A DNA stretch of 64,000 nucleotides, from positions 54,457,501 through 54,521,500 of the forward strand of contig CM027377.1 of NCBI GenBank assembly GCA_015680905.1. Direction: 5' to 3'. The notes below the pieces were generated by a model that saw nothing but the letters and a program-made list of their open reading frames with translations, was not told where the DNA came from and did not search any database. The position numbers and the translations under genes are program-made. Source of the stretch: Coptis chinensis (lineage: Eukaryota > Streptophyta > Magnoliopsida > Ranunculales > Ranunculaceae). This document shows positions 33,746 to 45,065 of this stretch, piece after piece (position 1 is the first letter of the stretch; each line of letters begins with the position of its first letter).

Positions 33746-36700
33746 TGATAATCAGGGGTTTTAGAATATTTTGAGTCCAAAATCCGTAAAACGTCCGATT
33801 AGTCAAGTTATCTGACTCGCGTGGGTTGGTAGCATAAATCGAGTAAGGGATCGTCCAAACCTTAGGACTAGGCAAGGTTCACAACTGAATTACAGCTTCA
33901 AGGAAATTAGTGAGTAGGATTTTAGGTTATTTCTTAAGTTGCTCAATTAGAACTTGGAATGCAAGTTAAAGTACCATTACAAGGATTGATTTCTTAGTAA
34001 ACTAGATAGAGAGATACAGGAAAAGGGTTAATCATAATCATATAAGGTCAGTTACAAATTTTTAGAGTACCTTATCACTCAAGCTTTAATCCGTCTCGAG
34101 TTCATAGATAAACCCGAAACGGCGTCGAGTATCGATCCCTAGTAAGATGTACTCATATATGAGTTCATCTTACTAGCTTGAGTAGTTGAATTAACATTCT
34201 ATCTCTGGAATATCACTTCAACTCCTGGTTTAATTATACACCAGCTGGGCAAACCAGAGGGCTAACGGCTACCATAGGGTCTCGCCCGAGACTGGTCTGG
34301 AGTATCAGAACTCCAAACTTGGTCAGACTCAGTCATTTTGGGACCGAATGTATAATCAAAACTTATTTTCCTAAGTAGTGATTCTAGACTACTAAAATGC
34401 AACCTGATCCTCACATGAGCATCATTAACCCTCCCCTTAGGAGGGTTTTAGCTCATGGTCCTTCGATGGATTTTATGTCTTGCATGTATGAAATGAAAAG
34501 GTGAAAAGAAGTAAAGGAAAAACTAGAAATTTAACTTGAAGAAAATAGATTTTATTTGAAGTTCAAGACTTCCTGTACCAAAATACAAAAGCTTCAAAGA
34601 AAGGAAAATATTGATAAAACATAAAAATGATAGTTTACTTACGAAATGAACGATAAAACTCAAAACGTAAGTAAACTAAAACTTCTTACGTGCCTATGAT
34701 TTATCAAAGATTTCTACTCTCAATCCTATGAGATATAGTGGAGTAGATGATTCGTTCCACTCCTAGTCCTTCCGCATGCTGTGTTCTCTACGTATAAGTA
34801 AACTTAACTAAAGTCTAATGAGAGATTTACGAAATGGCAACTAGACTACGATGCAACTACCCACAAGATGCAACTAGTCGACTATTAGAACAACTATGGG
34901 AATGCTACGTCGATACTATGATAAGGAGTTAGAGGGGGATTGATTCCACTTTAACTCGACTAAATCCTACTAACGATGAATCGTCGTAATCCGAATTGAA
35001 TCGCCCATGAGAACAATGCAGTTACTCCTAATCCCTAATTACACATGGCATTTCTACCAATTCATAACTAGCATGTGAACGATTACACCCATTCTCATGG
35101 TGAACTAATCATTTCTAGAGTGGAAAAGAAATTACGACGACTCTACAATAATCGGAATCAAGCTTTCATCAAGGCTTCTCAACCCCCTCTAATGGAGGTT
35201 TAGCCGAGAATCATCACGCTATCATTCCCAATGGAATTCAAACAAGACATGATATAAAGATTTGAACTTTGCTTATTTAAACTTAATTGGAAACTAATCA
35301 TGCAATAATTAATTGAAACTAATAATGACAAGTAATGGAATCTAAGAATTGTAACTAAATAAGTAAATGGAAATGAAACTAGATTATCAAGAACACGATT
35401 TTATTAATCTAATGAATAATAAAACAATGATTCAAATACTAAATTAATAATCTATTTGTTCTAAAGTAATTAATTAAATATGAAACTAGATCTAAAACAA
35501 GATATGAAAAACTAATTAATTAACTAATTGAAATTCTCAAACTAATTAATGGAGGCTAACTAATCTAGGTCTAACTATCTACCATTAACAAAGAGCTAAG
35601 CTTTTGTTTTTTATATGTTCAGATCCAAAAATCGTGCATGGGCTTGGAGCCATGTTTTGGGCCAGAGAATCAGGCCCAAAACCCAATTCTTTCAGAAAAA
35701 AGCCTCTTCAGCTGCAGTTGGCTTCAACAGACTTTTCGTCCACTTCTGCTCCTCTGATTGGGTCAAGACTTAGACCATTGGAAAGCTCTTTCCAAGCCGG
35801 TCGTTTTGACATAAGGTAGGCCCAATTCTGAGGTCCGAGTCCAAAGATACGGCCTTTGGAAGTTCTGCTAACTTTGAGTGCTGTTTCTGCCCGCGTCGAC
35901 TTTTCAGCTTTTGACCGGGCTTTAGAAAGGCTTTGTCTTCTTGAATCTTGGCCTTTAATTACAGAACTCCTTAGTAACCGACCTTTTCTCCTTTATCTCG
36001 CTAAAGTGGCACATTTCTGCACATAATGGACTTTGAAGCCTGAAATGCATAAAAACACGTAATCAGTATTAACTCTTAATTATTACTCACATAATTGGTC
36101 TAAAAGTATGACTGTTACAGGGTTAAAACTACAGTTTTGGGCTCTTATCAAATACTATACATGATATGTAAACACAAAATGGAATGCAAGAAGAGATCCC
36201 TCTCCTTTCTCTAACATCCAAAATATATACCCCCCTTTCTCATGTGAGCCTTCCCCCCATTTATTATAAGTTTGTCTTTTCCTTTTTTCAAAACATCCAA
36301 TTTTTTTTTCCACAAAGTTTGCCTTTCTCTTTTCAAAACATCCAAACTTTTTTTCACCCTTTTCTAATCAACAATCTAGTCATGCATTTATTGTTTTGTC
36401 TTTTCTTTTCTTGCAAGGTGTCACAAAAGTGTCCATCACTTGCCACTTGTCTATTCATGATGACTCATCATTTCTTATGGGCCCGCAGAGTGGGTCCACG
36501 TGCTATGTCCAATGGCGGCCCAGATTTTGGCATTTTTACAACTTTCTGTCTTTGCGTAGAGCTCGTTGCCCTGGTCGTTCTGGCAGTTCACTTGCCAAAA
36601 TCGGAGTCCAGGTTTGAACGATGTGAGCTTCGGAAATTTGTTGCTTCTTTACATGTGATCTCGTTTTGCACTGGTTTTGTCCCTTTGGAATCTTCGACTC

Positions 36701-36920
36701 TAGTCAGGCTTTGTTAGGCTTCATTGGGTTGAGTGGAAAGACTTAAAGTATGCACAATATTCCCGTACTTTGATGCAGGTTTTATCATCATATTCATGTT
36801 AAATGCGAAAACTTGCAAAAGTACGAAAATATAATTATTTCATGATTATTAAACACATAATTAACCAAAATGCTTTGTCTCTACGGGATTTAGTATTACA
36901 GTTTTGGGTGCTTATTATCA
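33746..36920 (-). repeat. E1 5' LTR, interrupted by a solo LTR
   Basis: In element sense it begins TGATAATAAGCACCC at 36920 and ends CCCCTGATTATCA at 33746. It is about 1.6 kb without the inserted 34612-36150 block. TATATATT lies near 36221-36228 on the minus strand. GTCTCGCCCGAGAC lies at 34279-34292 with a GGAGT...ACTCC hairpin at 34299-34314. Confidence 0.9.
34612..36150 (-). mobile_element. F2 solo LTR inside E1 5' LTR
   Basis: 1539 bases, TG...CA; in element sense begins TGATAAGAGCCC at 36150. Flanks AATAT (34607-34611) and AATAC (36151-36155) form a 5-bp duplication with one change; the undisturbed 3' LTR of E1 has AATAC there. TATAAAAAAC occurs on the minus strand near 35610. It is related to 46332-47406 and 63560-64000. 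Confidence 0.88.
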
Positions 36921-37188
36921 AGTAGTTGAACACAATTATATAAAATGCATGAATAAAAATAATCCCAAAAATAGGGATGATAATCTTAGGCATGAAATAA
37001 TAATCATTTCATCTTCACGACACAGACCTTGAATTTAGTCTCATGTATTTTCAGGTGGTTGGAGTTTGATTCTATTGTTATGATGTCTTCCTCTTTCCTT
37101 GAAGTTTATGTTTTACCAAGTGGTCGCTTGCACACATGCAATCAAATCAAACCATATTCAACTTATGTACCACATATACCATTTATTT

Positions 37189-37490
37189 ACACAAATAAAA
37201 AATGTTGAAATTTTACTTTTACTATACATACCTTCATCATATTTTTATTACCACCATTTGAACTTAGATGTGTTTGACTTTCATTTTTCACCTGAAATAT
37301 CCCATGAAAACACAATAAGCAAGTAAGGCATTCATAAATGTCACACAAATAAAGAATGTTTAAATTTCACTTTTACATGTACCTTCATCAAATTTTTACC
37401 ACCATTTGAATTTAGCTGTGAGATCTGACTTTCACTTTTCACCTGAAATATCCCATCAAATGTAGTAAATAAAGCATTCACAAATCAGGT
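37189..37490. repeat. two-copy imperfect tandem repeat of about 155 bp
   Basis: 37189-37341 and 37345-37490 share ACCTTCATCA, TTACCACCATTTGAA and CACCTGAAATATCCCAT in the same order. It lies just outside the CACTA gene end and could be part of a subterminal repeat region. Confidence 0.6.
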
Positions 37491-37691
37491 ATATTCATAT
37501 ATAGTTCAACCATAATAGTATAGGGTACACACTTTCACTTGTCTTGTGCAATTGGAACTTGAGTTTTATTCATTGTTTTAAAGCTGTTAGAAATGGACTG
37601 AACTGGCTGTGAAGTAGGACACACACCTATTTCTAATATCTTATTAAACTTCTCTTCCAGCTCTCTCATTTTTTGCTTCGTTTGCAAAAGT

Positions 37692-38092
37692 TCAACAGCT
37701 AGCTTGTAGCTTATTTTCCTTTTCTTCCTCTTTTAATTTCACCTCTAGTCTTCTCGTTAATTCTTCCAGCTCACGAATATACTTTGAAGATCCCCATTGA
37801 GGGAGATTGAAATAAGTGGTTGGGGTGACGAAAGGTCCTCCGCATCTAACACGATCGGAATGCTCAAAAGTGCCTAAGGCCATTGTAAGTATGTCTGTAG
37901 CTCCCTTAGTGATAAGGCTTCCCTCCTCAACATGTTTTGTTATCTCATCCTAAAATCAATGAACAATCATTATGAGTTATAAACTATATCGGGTATTAAA
38001 ATGCTTAATTAATAACCTTGATGAACATGAAGAGATTACAATTCTCATAGTTGTTTCTTTAGTGGCCTTATCAAGTGACCTTAAGGAGCAAA
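37692..38092 (-). pseudogene. CACTA second-gene product, Ptta/En/Spm type, C-terminal part
   Basis: The open part reads EITKHVEEGSLITKG, then ALGTFEHSDRVRCGG and FVTPTTYFNLP, the signature of plant Ptta/En/Spm transposase-associated proteins, then a charged coiled-coil (RELEELTRRLEVKLKEEEKE). An upstream exon (38092-38017) is joined by a possible 67-base intron with GT at 38016-38015 and AG at 37951-37950. In En/Spm this class of protein binds subterminal repeats. The N-terminus is lost at the E7 border. Confidence 0.65.
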
Positions 38093-38368
38093 TGATAAAC
38101 ACAAATGGAGAAAGGAATACTAAATATTAATGCTAAGAACACTAATACGTAATCCTACCAATTCTTAATGTTTAAATCAATTCTTCTTACTCTCAAAACA
38201 TAATCATACAATATAAGGAGTAAGGATTCGTTCCACTATTAATAATATTCAAGAAAAATGATAATTAAAACTAATTAATTTGAATGGAAGAACAAGAGAG
38301 TAATGATTTATTCTAATATATTAAAAGTGTTGAATTTAAATTAACCTAATAAGCAATCAATAGAAATT

Positions 38369-39109
38369 GGGTTTTACTTAGTATACACCCCCCCTGTTTT
38401 TTTTTTTTGTAACCAACATTGGTATTTTCCATATTGGCAATTTTGCCCCTACTTCAAAATTTTAACCCCGCCCCCCCATTTTTAACATATATGTCTTTGA
38501 CCATTAACCAACATTCTCAAAAAATCAGAAAATTAGAAGAAAAAAAAAATATGAAAACTCAAAAAATTCGAAAAATTGAAAAATAAAATGAAAAAAAATA
38601 GCAAACACTCAATTTTATTTTTTTTTTTCAAAAATTTTGAGTTGTTTTATTATTTTATCAAATTTTTATGCATTTTTTTGATTTTATTTTTTTTTTCTGA
38701 TTTTTTTTTTCAATTTTTTTTTTTGGATTTTTTTTTTTTTTTTTTCAATTTTTGGAAAATTTCAGATTTTTTTTTGAATTTTCCTTTTATCGAATATTTT
38801 TTTAATTTGTTTTCGAGTTTTTGCTATTTTTTTAAAAAAATTCCGGATATTTTGAGTTTTGACAATTTTTTTTTTCTAATTTTCTGATTTTTTTGAGAAG
38901 GTTGGTTAATGGTTAAAGACGTATGTTAAACATGGGGTTTTTTTTTATAAATTTGAAGTAGGGGCAAAATTGTCAATACAATATGGAAAATACCAACGTC
39001 ACACAAAAAAGATGGAGTGGGGGGCAATCAGTAATGATTTCCAAAATGGGGGGTTAGGTCAAAAGGGGGGGGGGGGGTATACTTTTGGGGGGTTAAGTAA
39101 AAAAAGCCC
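38369..39109. mobile_element. Mutator-like foldback element with 9-bp target duplication
   Basis: 741 bases with long inverted arms of about 200 bases meeting in an A-rich/T-rich centre. Outer ends are GGGTTTTACTTAG and, inverted, GGGCTTTTTTTACTTAA. Perfect 9-bp direct repeats ATAGAAATT flank it at 38360-38368 and 39110-39118. Long inverted repeats with 9-bp duplications define non-autonomous Mutator-like elements. The left arm lacks about 13 bases present in the right arm. The Phe-rich frame at 38576-38887 is only its T-rich centre. Confidence 0.88.
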
Positions 39110-40041
39110 ATAGAAATTTGAAAAGAGTTTAAATGAGGAGAATATAGAGAAAGTTCTAATCCACATATGCAAGAGTTATTCATAACTAACTAGTTTTTGT
39201 ATTAAAAACCTATTCTTTATCATGTTACATGATGCTTCACAAGAAAGGTTCGATCTATTTACATCCCTAACCATTCTACGTTATCTCTAATAAAAAAATG
39301 ACTAGTGTGAGAGTTTAACACTTCCACAAATCTCTTTGGTGGAATTTCCAAACTTTAGTTTAGTTCTAAAAAATTATATCTAAAGACCTAAACTTGAAGC
39401 ACAATAATACAAGAAACTAGTTAAACAGAGAATAATCCTCACATAGGCTTCATTGAACCTCCTCTATTAGGAGATTTAGCCTTGTTTAATTGGATTTAAT
39501 AACACAAAACAATAAAAAGAAGACATAATGGAAGGGAGAAATTGAATTAAAATAAGAACTTGAAGGTATTTTAATAGAGTGGAGGCTACAAACTAAAACC
39601 TAAATTATACTAAACTATTGGGGAAGAAGGAGAAGAATTGTTTTTGCCCTAAACCTTTTCATGCATGGGCTTGGGAGCTGTGTTTTGGGAAACTAAATCA
39701 AGCCTAAAAACCCAAATACGTAAATCTAAAAGGGTCTAAACTGCTGGAATTTATTGCTATACTATTTTCGTCCACTTTTACTATACTGATTGGGTCAAGA
39801 CAAGAACTATTAGAAATCTATTTTTGAGCCAGTCATTTTAATATAAAATGGGCTCAATTCCGATTTTTGAGTCCAAAGATACGACTTGTTGAAGTTCTGT
39901 TGACTTTCTATTCTTTTTCTGCCCTAGTTAACTTTGACTTTTCAGCTTTGACTAGGCTTTAAAAGGCTTTTTCTCTTTGAAACTTGGGCTTTAAGCATAT
40001 AACTTATTTAGCAATTATCTTAGCTATTTTTTCATGTAAAA

Positions 40042-40044
<3 letters not shown>

Positions 40045-40122
<78 letters not shown>
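40045..40122. repeat. (AT)39 microsatellite in E7 LTR
   Basis: 78 bases of uninterrupted AT dinucleotide. It lies close to the LTR start, upstream of where its promoter would be. The reading frame through it is meaningless. Confidence 0.97.
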
Positions 40123-40124
<2 letters not shown>

Positions 40125-40319
40125 TCTAAGACCTATAATACACAAAAACAAGTAGATAATAATAAGCTCATATTATTATAAACATAATTGTACATTAAGG
40201 AGTTTAAACTACAGTTTTGGGTGCTTATCACATCACCCCCAAACAACATTTTGCTTATCCTTAATCAAAGATGAGAAATTAAAACATATAAGTAGCCAAA
40301 AATGTAATCCTAACTAATG

Positions 40320-40613
40320 GTGATGTATTGGCTTCTGTGGTGAATCCAAACTAATGGTGCAGCAGCTATACCGTATGATTTGCTCGATGCATTGACCTCT
40401 GTGGTGAATCTTTGGTTACAGGGACGATGTCCACAGCCGTTAACAGAATTCATAACGAGTGCTCTGCTTACTCCACGTCTTAAGTTGGATAATAGTATCC
40501 GTCATATAGCTGTAGGCATGGCTTGACGCCGTCTGGTCTCCAAGATTGCAATGGAAGGAGTTTCCAAAGATGTGGTAGGGTACTTACAAGATTTTCAATA
40601 TAGGGTTGGTGTT
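40320..40613 (+). pseudogene. reverse-transcriptase gene, N-terminal fragment (continues at 58113)
   Basis: From about 40357 the frame reads LLDALTSVVNLWLQGRCP, FITSALLTPRLK, IRHIAVGMA*RRLVSK and YLQDFQYRVGV. These are the early palm blocks (SAPLTP, IRPIAVG..WRRLVSK, Q.GVG) of a reverse-transcriptase family dispersed in plant genomes. The single stop is TGG to TGA at the conserved Trp. The start is lost, and a short local duplication (GATGYATTGRCYTCTGTGG twice) lies at 40322-40400. It ends where E5 begins, so the catalytic YxDD region is missing. Confidence 0.65.
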
Positions 40614-41354
40614 TCCAGCTTAGGAGAAAAAGTGTCGAAAAGTCAAGGTCAAAATCAATGGTCAACAGTTAAGGACTCAAAAACAAAAGACGGAATATCA
40701 TGTCATTAACCCACAAGACCAAAGATTATGTCCTCAACTCAAAAGTTGGCATCATTAGCAAGCTTGTTCAAAAAGATACCAAAACTCTAATGATGTGTCT
40801 TATTTCTAAAGGATGAAGGCAAAGTTATAATATGTAAATGGTGAAATATATAAACCAAAGTGAGAGGAGAGAGAACTTTACCCTAGAATTAATCTTTGGT
40901 CATTAGGAGTAGATTAACATGTTTTAAATTACTAGTTTAATTGTTATTTCCTTATTTTCTATTTTCATTACTTAAAGCTTGAAGCTTGTTTGAATTTTAT
41001 TGCTTTTCTTCCATTCAAGTTGTGTTATCTTGATTTTCATAACAATAGTTCTTCAAAATATATTTTATTTCATTCATTCACCCAACTAAAGTGGTTATAC
41101 TCATTTGAATCAATCAAATGAGTATAACTTGCTAATCAAGTTACCTTGTTCATATCATGTTCTTCATACTTTTCATTATCAAACAACTCTTATTTCAATG
41201 TTTTCAACATCAAAACAACAATAGCTAGTTCTAAACTTCATTATTCATAAAAAACAAACCCAAAAACAATAAAGGAATCAAGAAAAAGGTGGTCTCACTT
41301 AGATTTAAGATGAACAACAAAAACCCCAACTCAAACCATGATCAACCAATGTCA
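40614..41354 (+). repeat. E5 5' LTR, 5' truncated
   Basis: Matches 57350-58112. TATATAAA lies at 40847-40854. It also lacks about 18 bases near 41295 that the 3' LTR keeps. It ends ATGTCA two bases before the primer site. The left junction shares ttcc with the neighbouring gene, suggesting microhomology-mediated deletion. Confidence 0.88.
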
Positions 41355-41356
41355 AA

Positions 41357-41373
41357 TGGCGCCGCCGTCATGG
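41357..41373 (+). other. E5 primer binding site
   Basis: TGGCGCCGCCGTCATGG, with the first eight bases complementary to the plant tRNA-Asp 3' end, two bases after the LTR. Confidence 0.6.
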
Positions 41374-42979
41374 ATCTATAGATTTGAGAAGAATAGTGAA
41401 TCAAAAGGGGAGTATCTCTCTATTTTCCCAAATTTCTCAACTTGTTTTTTTTTCAAATTTTTTGTTTCTTTCGTGTTGGATCTTACTGATCCATTTTATT
41501 TGTGATTTCAGGTCTCCATTTGAGTTGGAAACAACCTTGGGAAGCATCTGGAGGAAGCCGATCAAAAGTGGCTGGAGCACAGACCGTGACCGACTCGCAC
41601 CCGCCCGCATCGACCTGCAATCTGCCCGTCCACCTCGCTGATCAGAACCAGGGCAAACCCTTGGATCAGATTGACGATTTGGAAGTGTATAACTCATTGC
41701 TTAACTCGTATTTGTCAAATTGTTAATGATTCTAGATAGATTTCAAAGATTTAGTGTTCTTCAAATTCAAAAATATAAAAATATAATAGAGATAAAACAA
41801 AAGAAAATAAAAACAGCTTAGTTTATTATCATTTTTAGATAAAGTTTAAGTTTTTTAGAAAATTTCATATTTTGCTTTTATCATTATTAATTAGGATAAT
41901 ATTAACTTGCTTAAAAATAAGGTTTAGTATAATATCAAACTTAGGATTAAAATAGGAAATATTTGTCTTTTGGTTTAGTTTTTAAAACTTACCAAGTGTT
42001 GGATTTTTGATTAACTTGGGACATTCGAATGCACGAGGCGAGTAGTGTGACAATACGCTCACGCATTACGAATCAACTTAGAAATTAAAAATTCAATCTT
42101 TGACATTTATTTTTAGATTTTCAAAATCACATAGTTAATAGTTAAATCAAGTTTATTTAATTTTGTTAAACGTAGTTACTTTTCGTGTTTACCGCTTTCA
42201 TAGTTTTAAGCCCACAAATGCAACCAATTGTATCTTATTGGCTTTGCCACATTTTGGACTTGTGGGTCTTAGATAGTTTAAGTTTGTAACCGTAAGGAAA
42301 CGCTCGAATGGTGGGTTGACACGTAAGACACCAAACACTTTGTCAACCCCATCACGTTGCCTTCACTCCAAGGGTTGTGTACGCACACCTTGGGTGGTAT
42401 TTTCTAAACTTCCTCGCTCCAAAGTGTTAGAGGATACTTGCTTGTTCAAAGCATGATTGAATGATTGGGTGATTTCCAATCCAGTCTTGTCTTTACTTTT
42501 AATGCTAAGGCTAAACCCGAGCCCATAAAGAACAAAAGTGGGATTAAGCCCCACTTAGAACGAACGTTGATTGCTCAAATTGATACACGAACTTAACTAA
42601 GACTTGAAATCAATCAAGTAGAGCCACTCTAGTCATGTCCATCAGGACAAACATCTAGCACGAACAAAGAGAGTAGTGAGCTACCAGATTCCAGTGGACC
42701 AACCACCTTAGTCACTCCCCTCCCTCAGATTCACGGTGAGTGAGATTCTTGGTGGCACACCATCTGGTGAAGTATTAATCTTCTCCCTTGACGCATGTAG
42801 TTCCCAAAACCCAGTTTCGCGTCCACTATTAAATTCAAGCATGCCATAGTTTCTAATCTATAGACATTGCATGCAAATTTTTCAAAAAAATTCAAAGCTA
42901 CAAACGAATTTCGCTGTTTGAGCATCCAATACATTTGTGTGCGCATATAGGTAGATTCTCAATAGTCTTGCAATCGTGC
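41374..42979 (+). other. E5 leader
   Basis: 1.6 kb between primer site and gag. Small frames on both strands at 41384-41726 have no family resemblance and overlap each other. I see no gene here. Confidence 0.6.
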
Positions 42980-44440
42980 ATGAGACTACGCTCAAGCAAT
43001 CAAAAACTTAGCGCATTTAAAACTTACCCACGTAGGAGAGCATGTCGATCTCGACATACTCCTATTTCTCATCCCCCAACTGCTAAGATGGCGGATGTGG
43101 TAGTTCAAGCTGAAGAGCCTCTCTCTAGTTTCTACACACCGTTGCAAGATGGCCCTCCATCTTGTATATGACTCATACTCACTAGCGATTTCCGCATCCC
43201 ACCAAATGTGTTTAATCTCTTACCCATCATTCACAGTTTTGAACACGAATTACCGTACGAACACCTATGCTGGATGCATGAGGTATACAATACTTTCAAT
43301 CATCTGGGCATTTATGATGTTCAAGTTAAACTAAGAGTGTTTCCCTTCACTCTAGCTGGAAAAAGCCACACATGACTTCTATATCAAAAGCCCGATTCTT
43401 TCGATACATGGGAAACGGTAGTGTTCTTCTTCATGAAGAAGTATTTCCACCAAAGAAAACAGAGGAGATAGTAAGCAAGATACAGTTCTTTCGACAGAGT
43501 CCAAGTGAGACATTCTCCGAAGCATGGGATAGATTCTCTGACCTGCTTCATTCATATCCTCACCATAAACTAGAAAAATCCACTCTTGTCCAATATTTTT
43601 TCAAATCTCCAAGAATACAAAGTCACACTGAACATCATGAGTAATGGAAACTTTTTAGATAAAGGTGCTACAGAAGCTCTAATCTTTCTTGAGAACCAAG
43701 TGGAAAAGAGTACTCATTGGGGCAACACAAACAATTCCAAAACATCCCCGCCCAGTACCTCTAAAGCCAATGGTATCTTTGAGGTAAAATCCGATCCAGA
43801 GATTAAAACACCAATCGAAACCCTCACAAGAAATATAGATGCCCTCGCAACCAAACAAAAAGACCATACTCCCCAACTAGTCATGAACATAGATATAACA
43901 CCATGCACTTTCTGTTTCGATTTAAATCACGTATCTACCCATTGTCCCTTGCTCAACAACATAACATCACTTCAACCAGAAGATGTTTGTGCTTTCAATG
44001 TACCAAATGCACCATGGAGGCAACACCCAAATTTTAAATGTAATACTAATCCACAACCTCAACCACCTCCAGGGACCACAAATCATGTCAAACCACAAAA
44101 TACATTCAATCAGTTCAAACAAAGATAAGGTACCTACAACAATCAGAATAGAGCGATGGTTCCATCCAATTTTAACCATAACTACCCAAATCCACCAATC
44201 AACAACCAAATAGACCTAGTTCTAGTTGCCTAACCTACTAATGTTCCATTAGATAAAAAAAATCTGAGATGATGCTATCTTTGATGCAATAACAATCTTA
44301 AATCTTGGTGTCCATACAACAATCTCTAAACCAACTAACTCAAGAGAAAGCCCAGAAAGGTGTGTTCCCAAGACAAGTAGTTCCCAATCCTAAACAAGAA
44401 AACCCAGCCTTTGAAGCTACAAGCGATCCCAAGTAAAACA
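42980..44440 (+). pseudogene. gag: E5 gag
   Basis: Starts MRLRSSNQKLSAF at 42980, like gag of E1, E2 and E4. Blocks in several frames: EEPLSSFYTPLQDGP; PPNVFNLLPIIHSF; RVFPFTLAG; EIVSKIQFFRQSPSETFSEA; FLDKGATEALIFLENQVEKS; and a perfect nucleocapsid knuckle C-TF-C-FDLN-H-VSTH-C near 43905. The tail with VFPRQVVPNPKQ ends near 44440. It is clearly diverged from the F1 gag. At least three frameshifts occur. This is the only intact CCHC knuckle in the window. Confidence 0.8.
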
Positions 44441-45065
44441 CTATCATGAGTTATGGTCTATGGATATAGAAGAAACCCTTCTCCACGATCCTATCTATGA
44501 AGATTAAATCTTCTTTTCCGTGATGTATTTCCAATCCGTTCATTCTCTTACATTGGTTCAATGGAATACATCATAAAAGGTAACCGGACCATCTACTTGG
44601 AGCGTGTGGTTGTAAGTGTTGGAGGCTTGAGTCCACGTATACCTTGCATATTCCTTGTTAACACTTTTACTCGTAGTTTGAGTAGTGTACCTCTATGGAG
44701 CAAGTATATATTGTTATTTTTCTTTATTTTACATTCTTTTTGTTAAAAATAGCTTTTCCTTGTTGTTTTTACAAAAGTTCTTGGTTTTTCCAGTGCTTAT
44801 AATAGAGGATTCTCAATACAACACTAGTCATGTGTTTTTTCAAAATGGGCAATGGATTCTACACTGACCAACCCCTAGAAAAATGCAATCTAGGGGTGGT
44901 TTGAGATAAGTTTTGCTTATTAAGGGTCGCCTATATCACCGCGCTATTTGCACGGGTCAGGACGTATCATGTCTTGCGCAGTATATCCCCAAACTCATAT
45001 AACTGAAGCTCTGTCTGTCTGGATTGGGTTCACCTGAACCAAAATGAAAGTTGCCTAAGACAATT
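44441..45065 (+). other. E5 internal DNA after gag
   Basis: No protease or RT follows gag. The stretch 44855-45055 resembles the extra DNA in E1 (24905-24680, minus), with the shared run GGGCAATGGATTC and GTTGCCTAAGA. It ends at the E6 LTR. Confidence 0.5.

Larger units (their letters stand above)
1..36920 (-). mobile_element. E1: outer Athila-lineage Ty3/gypsy retrotransposon, left end outside window
   Basis: Read on the minus strand the order is 5' LTR, primer site, leader, gag, protease-RT-RNase H-integrase, accessory ORFs A, small membrane ORF, D/C and B, long 3' UTR, polypurine tract, 3' LTR. The protease DLGAS and RT FMDD motifs and the order of domains fit the Athila branch. It is interrupted by E2 (7726-24336), a solo LTR in integrase (26307-27556) and a solo LTR in its 5' LTR (34612-36150). 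Removing these rejoins homologous sequence on each side. All genes are broken. Its target duplication cannot be checked because the left end is missing; the right flank starts agtag. In a stretch of about 200 bases the two LTRs differ at roughly 15 sites, so it is older than E2. Confidence 0.9.
36921..38092 (-). mobile_element. CACTA (En/Spm) fragment, left piece
   Basis: Holds the end of a CACTA second-gene product (37692-38092) and about 770 bases of non-coding DNA beyond it. E1 borders it at 36920 and E7 at 38093, so both ends are cut. It lies on the same strand as the TNP2 relic at 61827-63559 and in the expected order, so both may come from one element opened by later insertions. No CACTA terminus is visible. 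Confidence 0.6.
38093..40319 (-). mobile_element. E7: LTR and short 3' internal end of an F2-related element
   Basis: LTR 38093-40230 (TG...CA, in element sense starts TGATAAGCACCC at 40230) with a polypurine tract at 40231-40245 and 75 more bases of internal 3' sequence, then an abrupt change to reverse-transcriptase coding sequence at about 40320. The LTR body resembles the F2 solo LTRs more than those of E1/E2. It is interrupted by a foldback element and carries an AT microsatellite. Confidence 0.75.

Noticed and set aside
34612..36150. Possible host gene near a GC-richer stretch at 35604-35819
   Set aside because: The frame is part of a solo LTR that recurs at 46332-47406 and 63560, so it is repeat sequence.
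36184..36717. 177-residue open frame in E1 5' LTR
   Set aside because: On the strand opposite to the element and inside an LTR; the 3' LTR copy is disrupted by a deletion.
38576..38887. 103-residue Phe-rich open frame
   Set aside because: It is the T-rich centre of the foldback element, low complexity with no protein character.
39984..40181. Open frame with repeated Tyr-Ile
   Set aside because: It is a translation of the AT microsatellite.
41384..41726. Open frames on both strands in the E5 leader
   Set aside because: Mutually overlapping, no motifs, GC-richer stretch only; position fits a non-coding leader.
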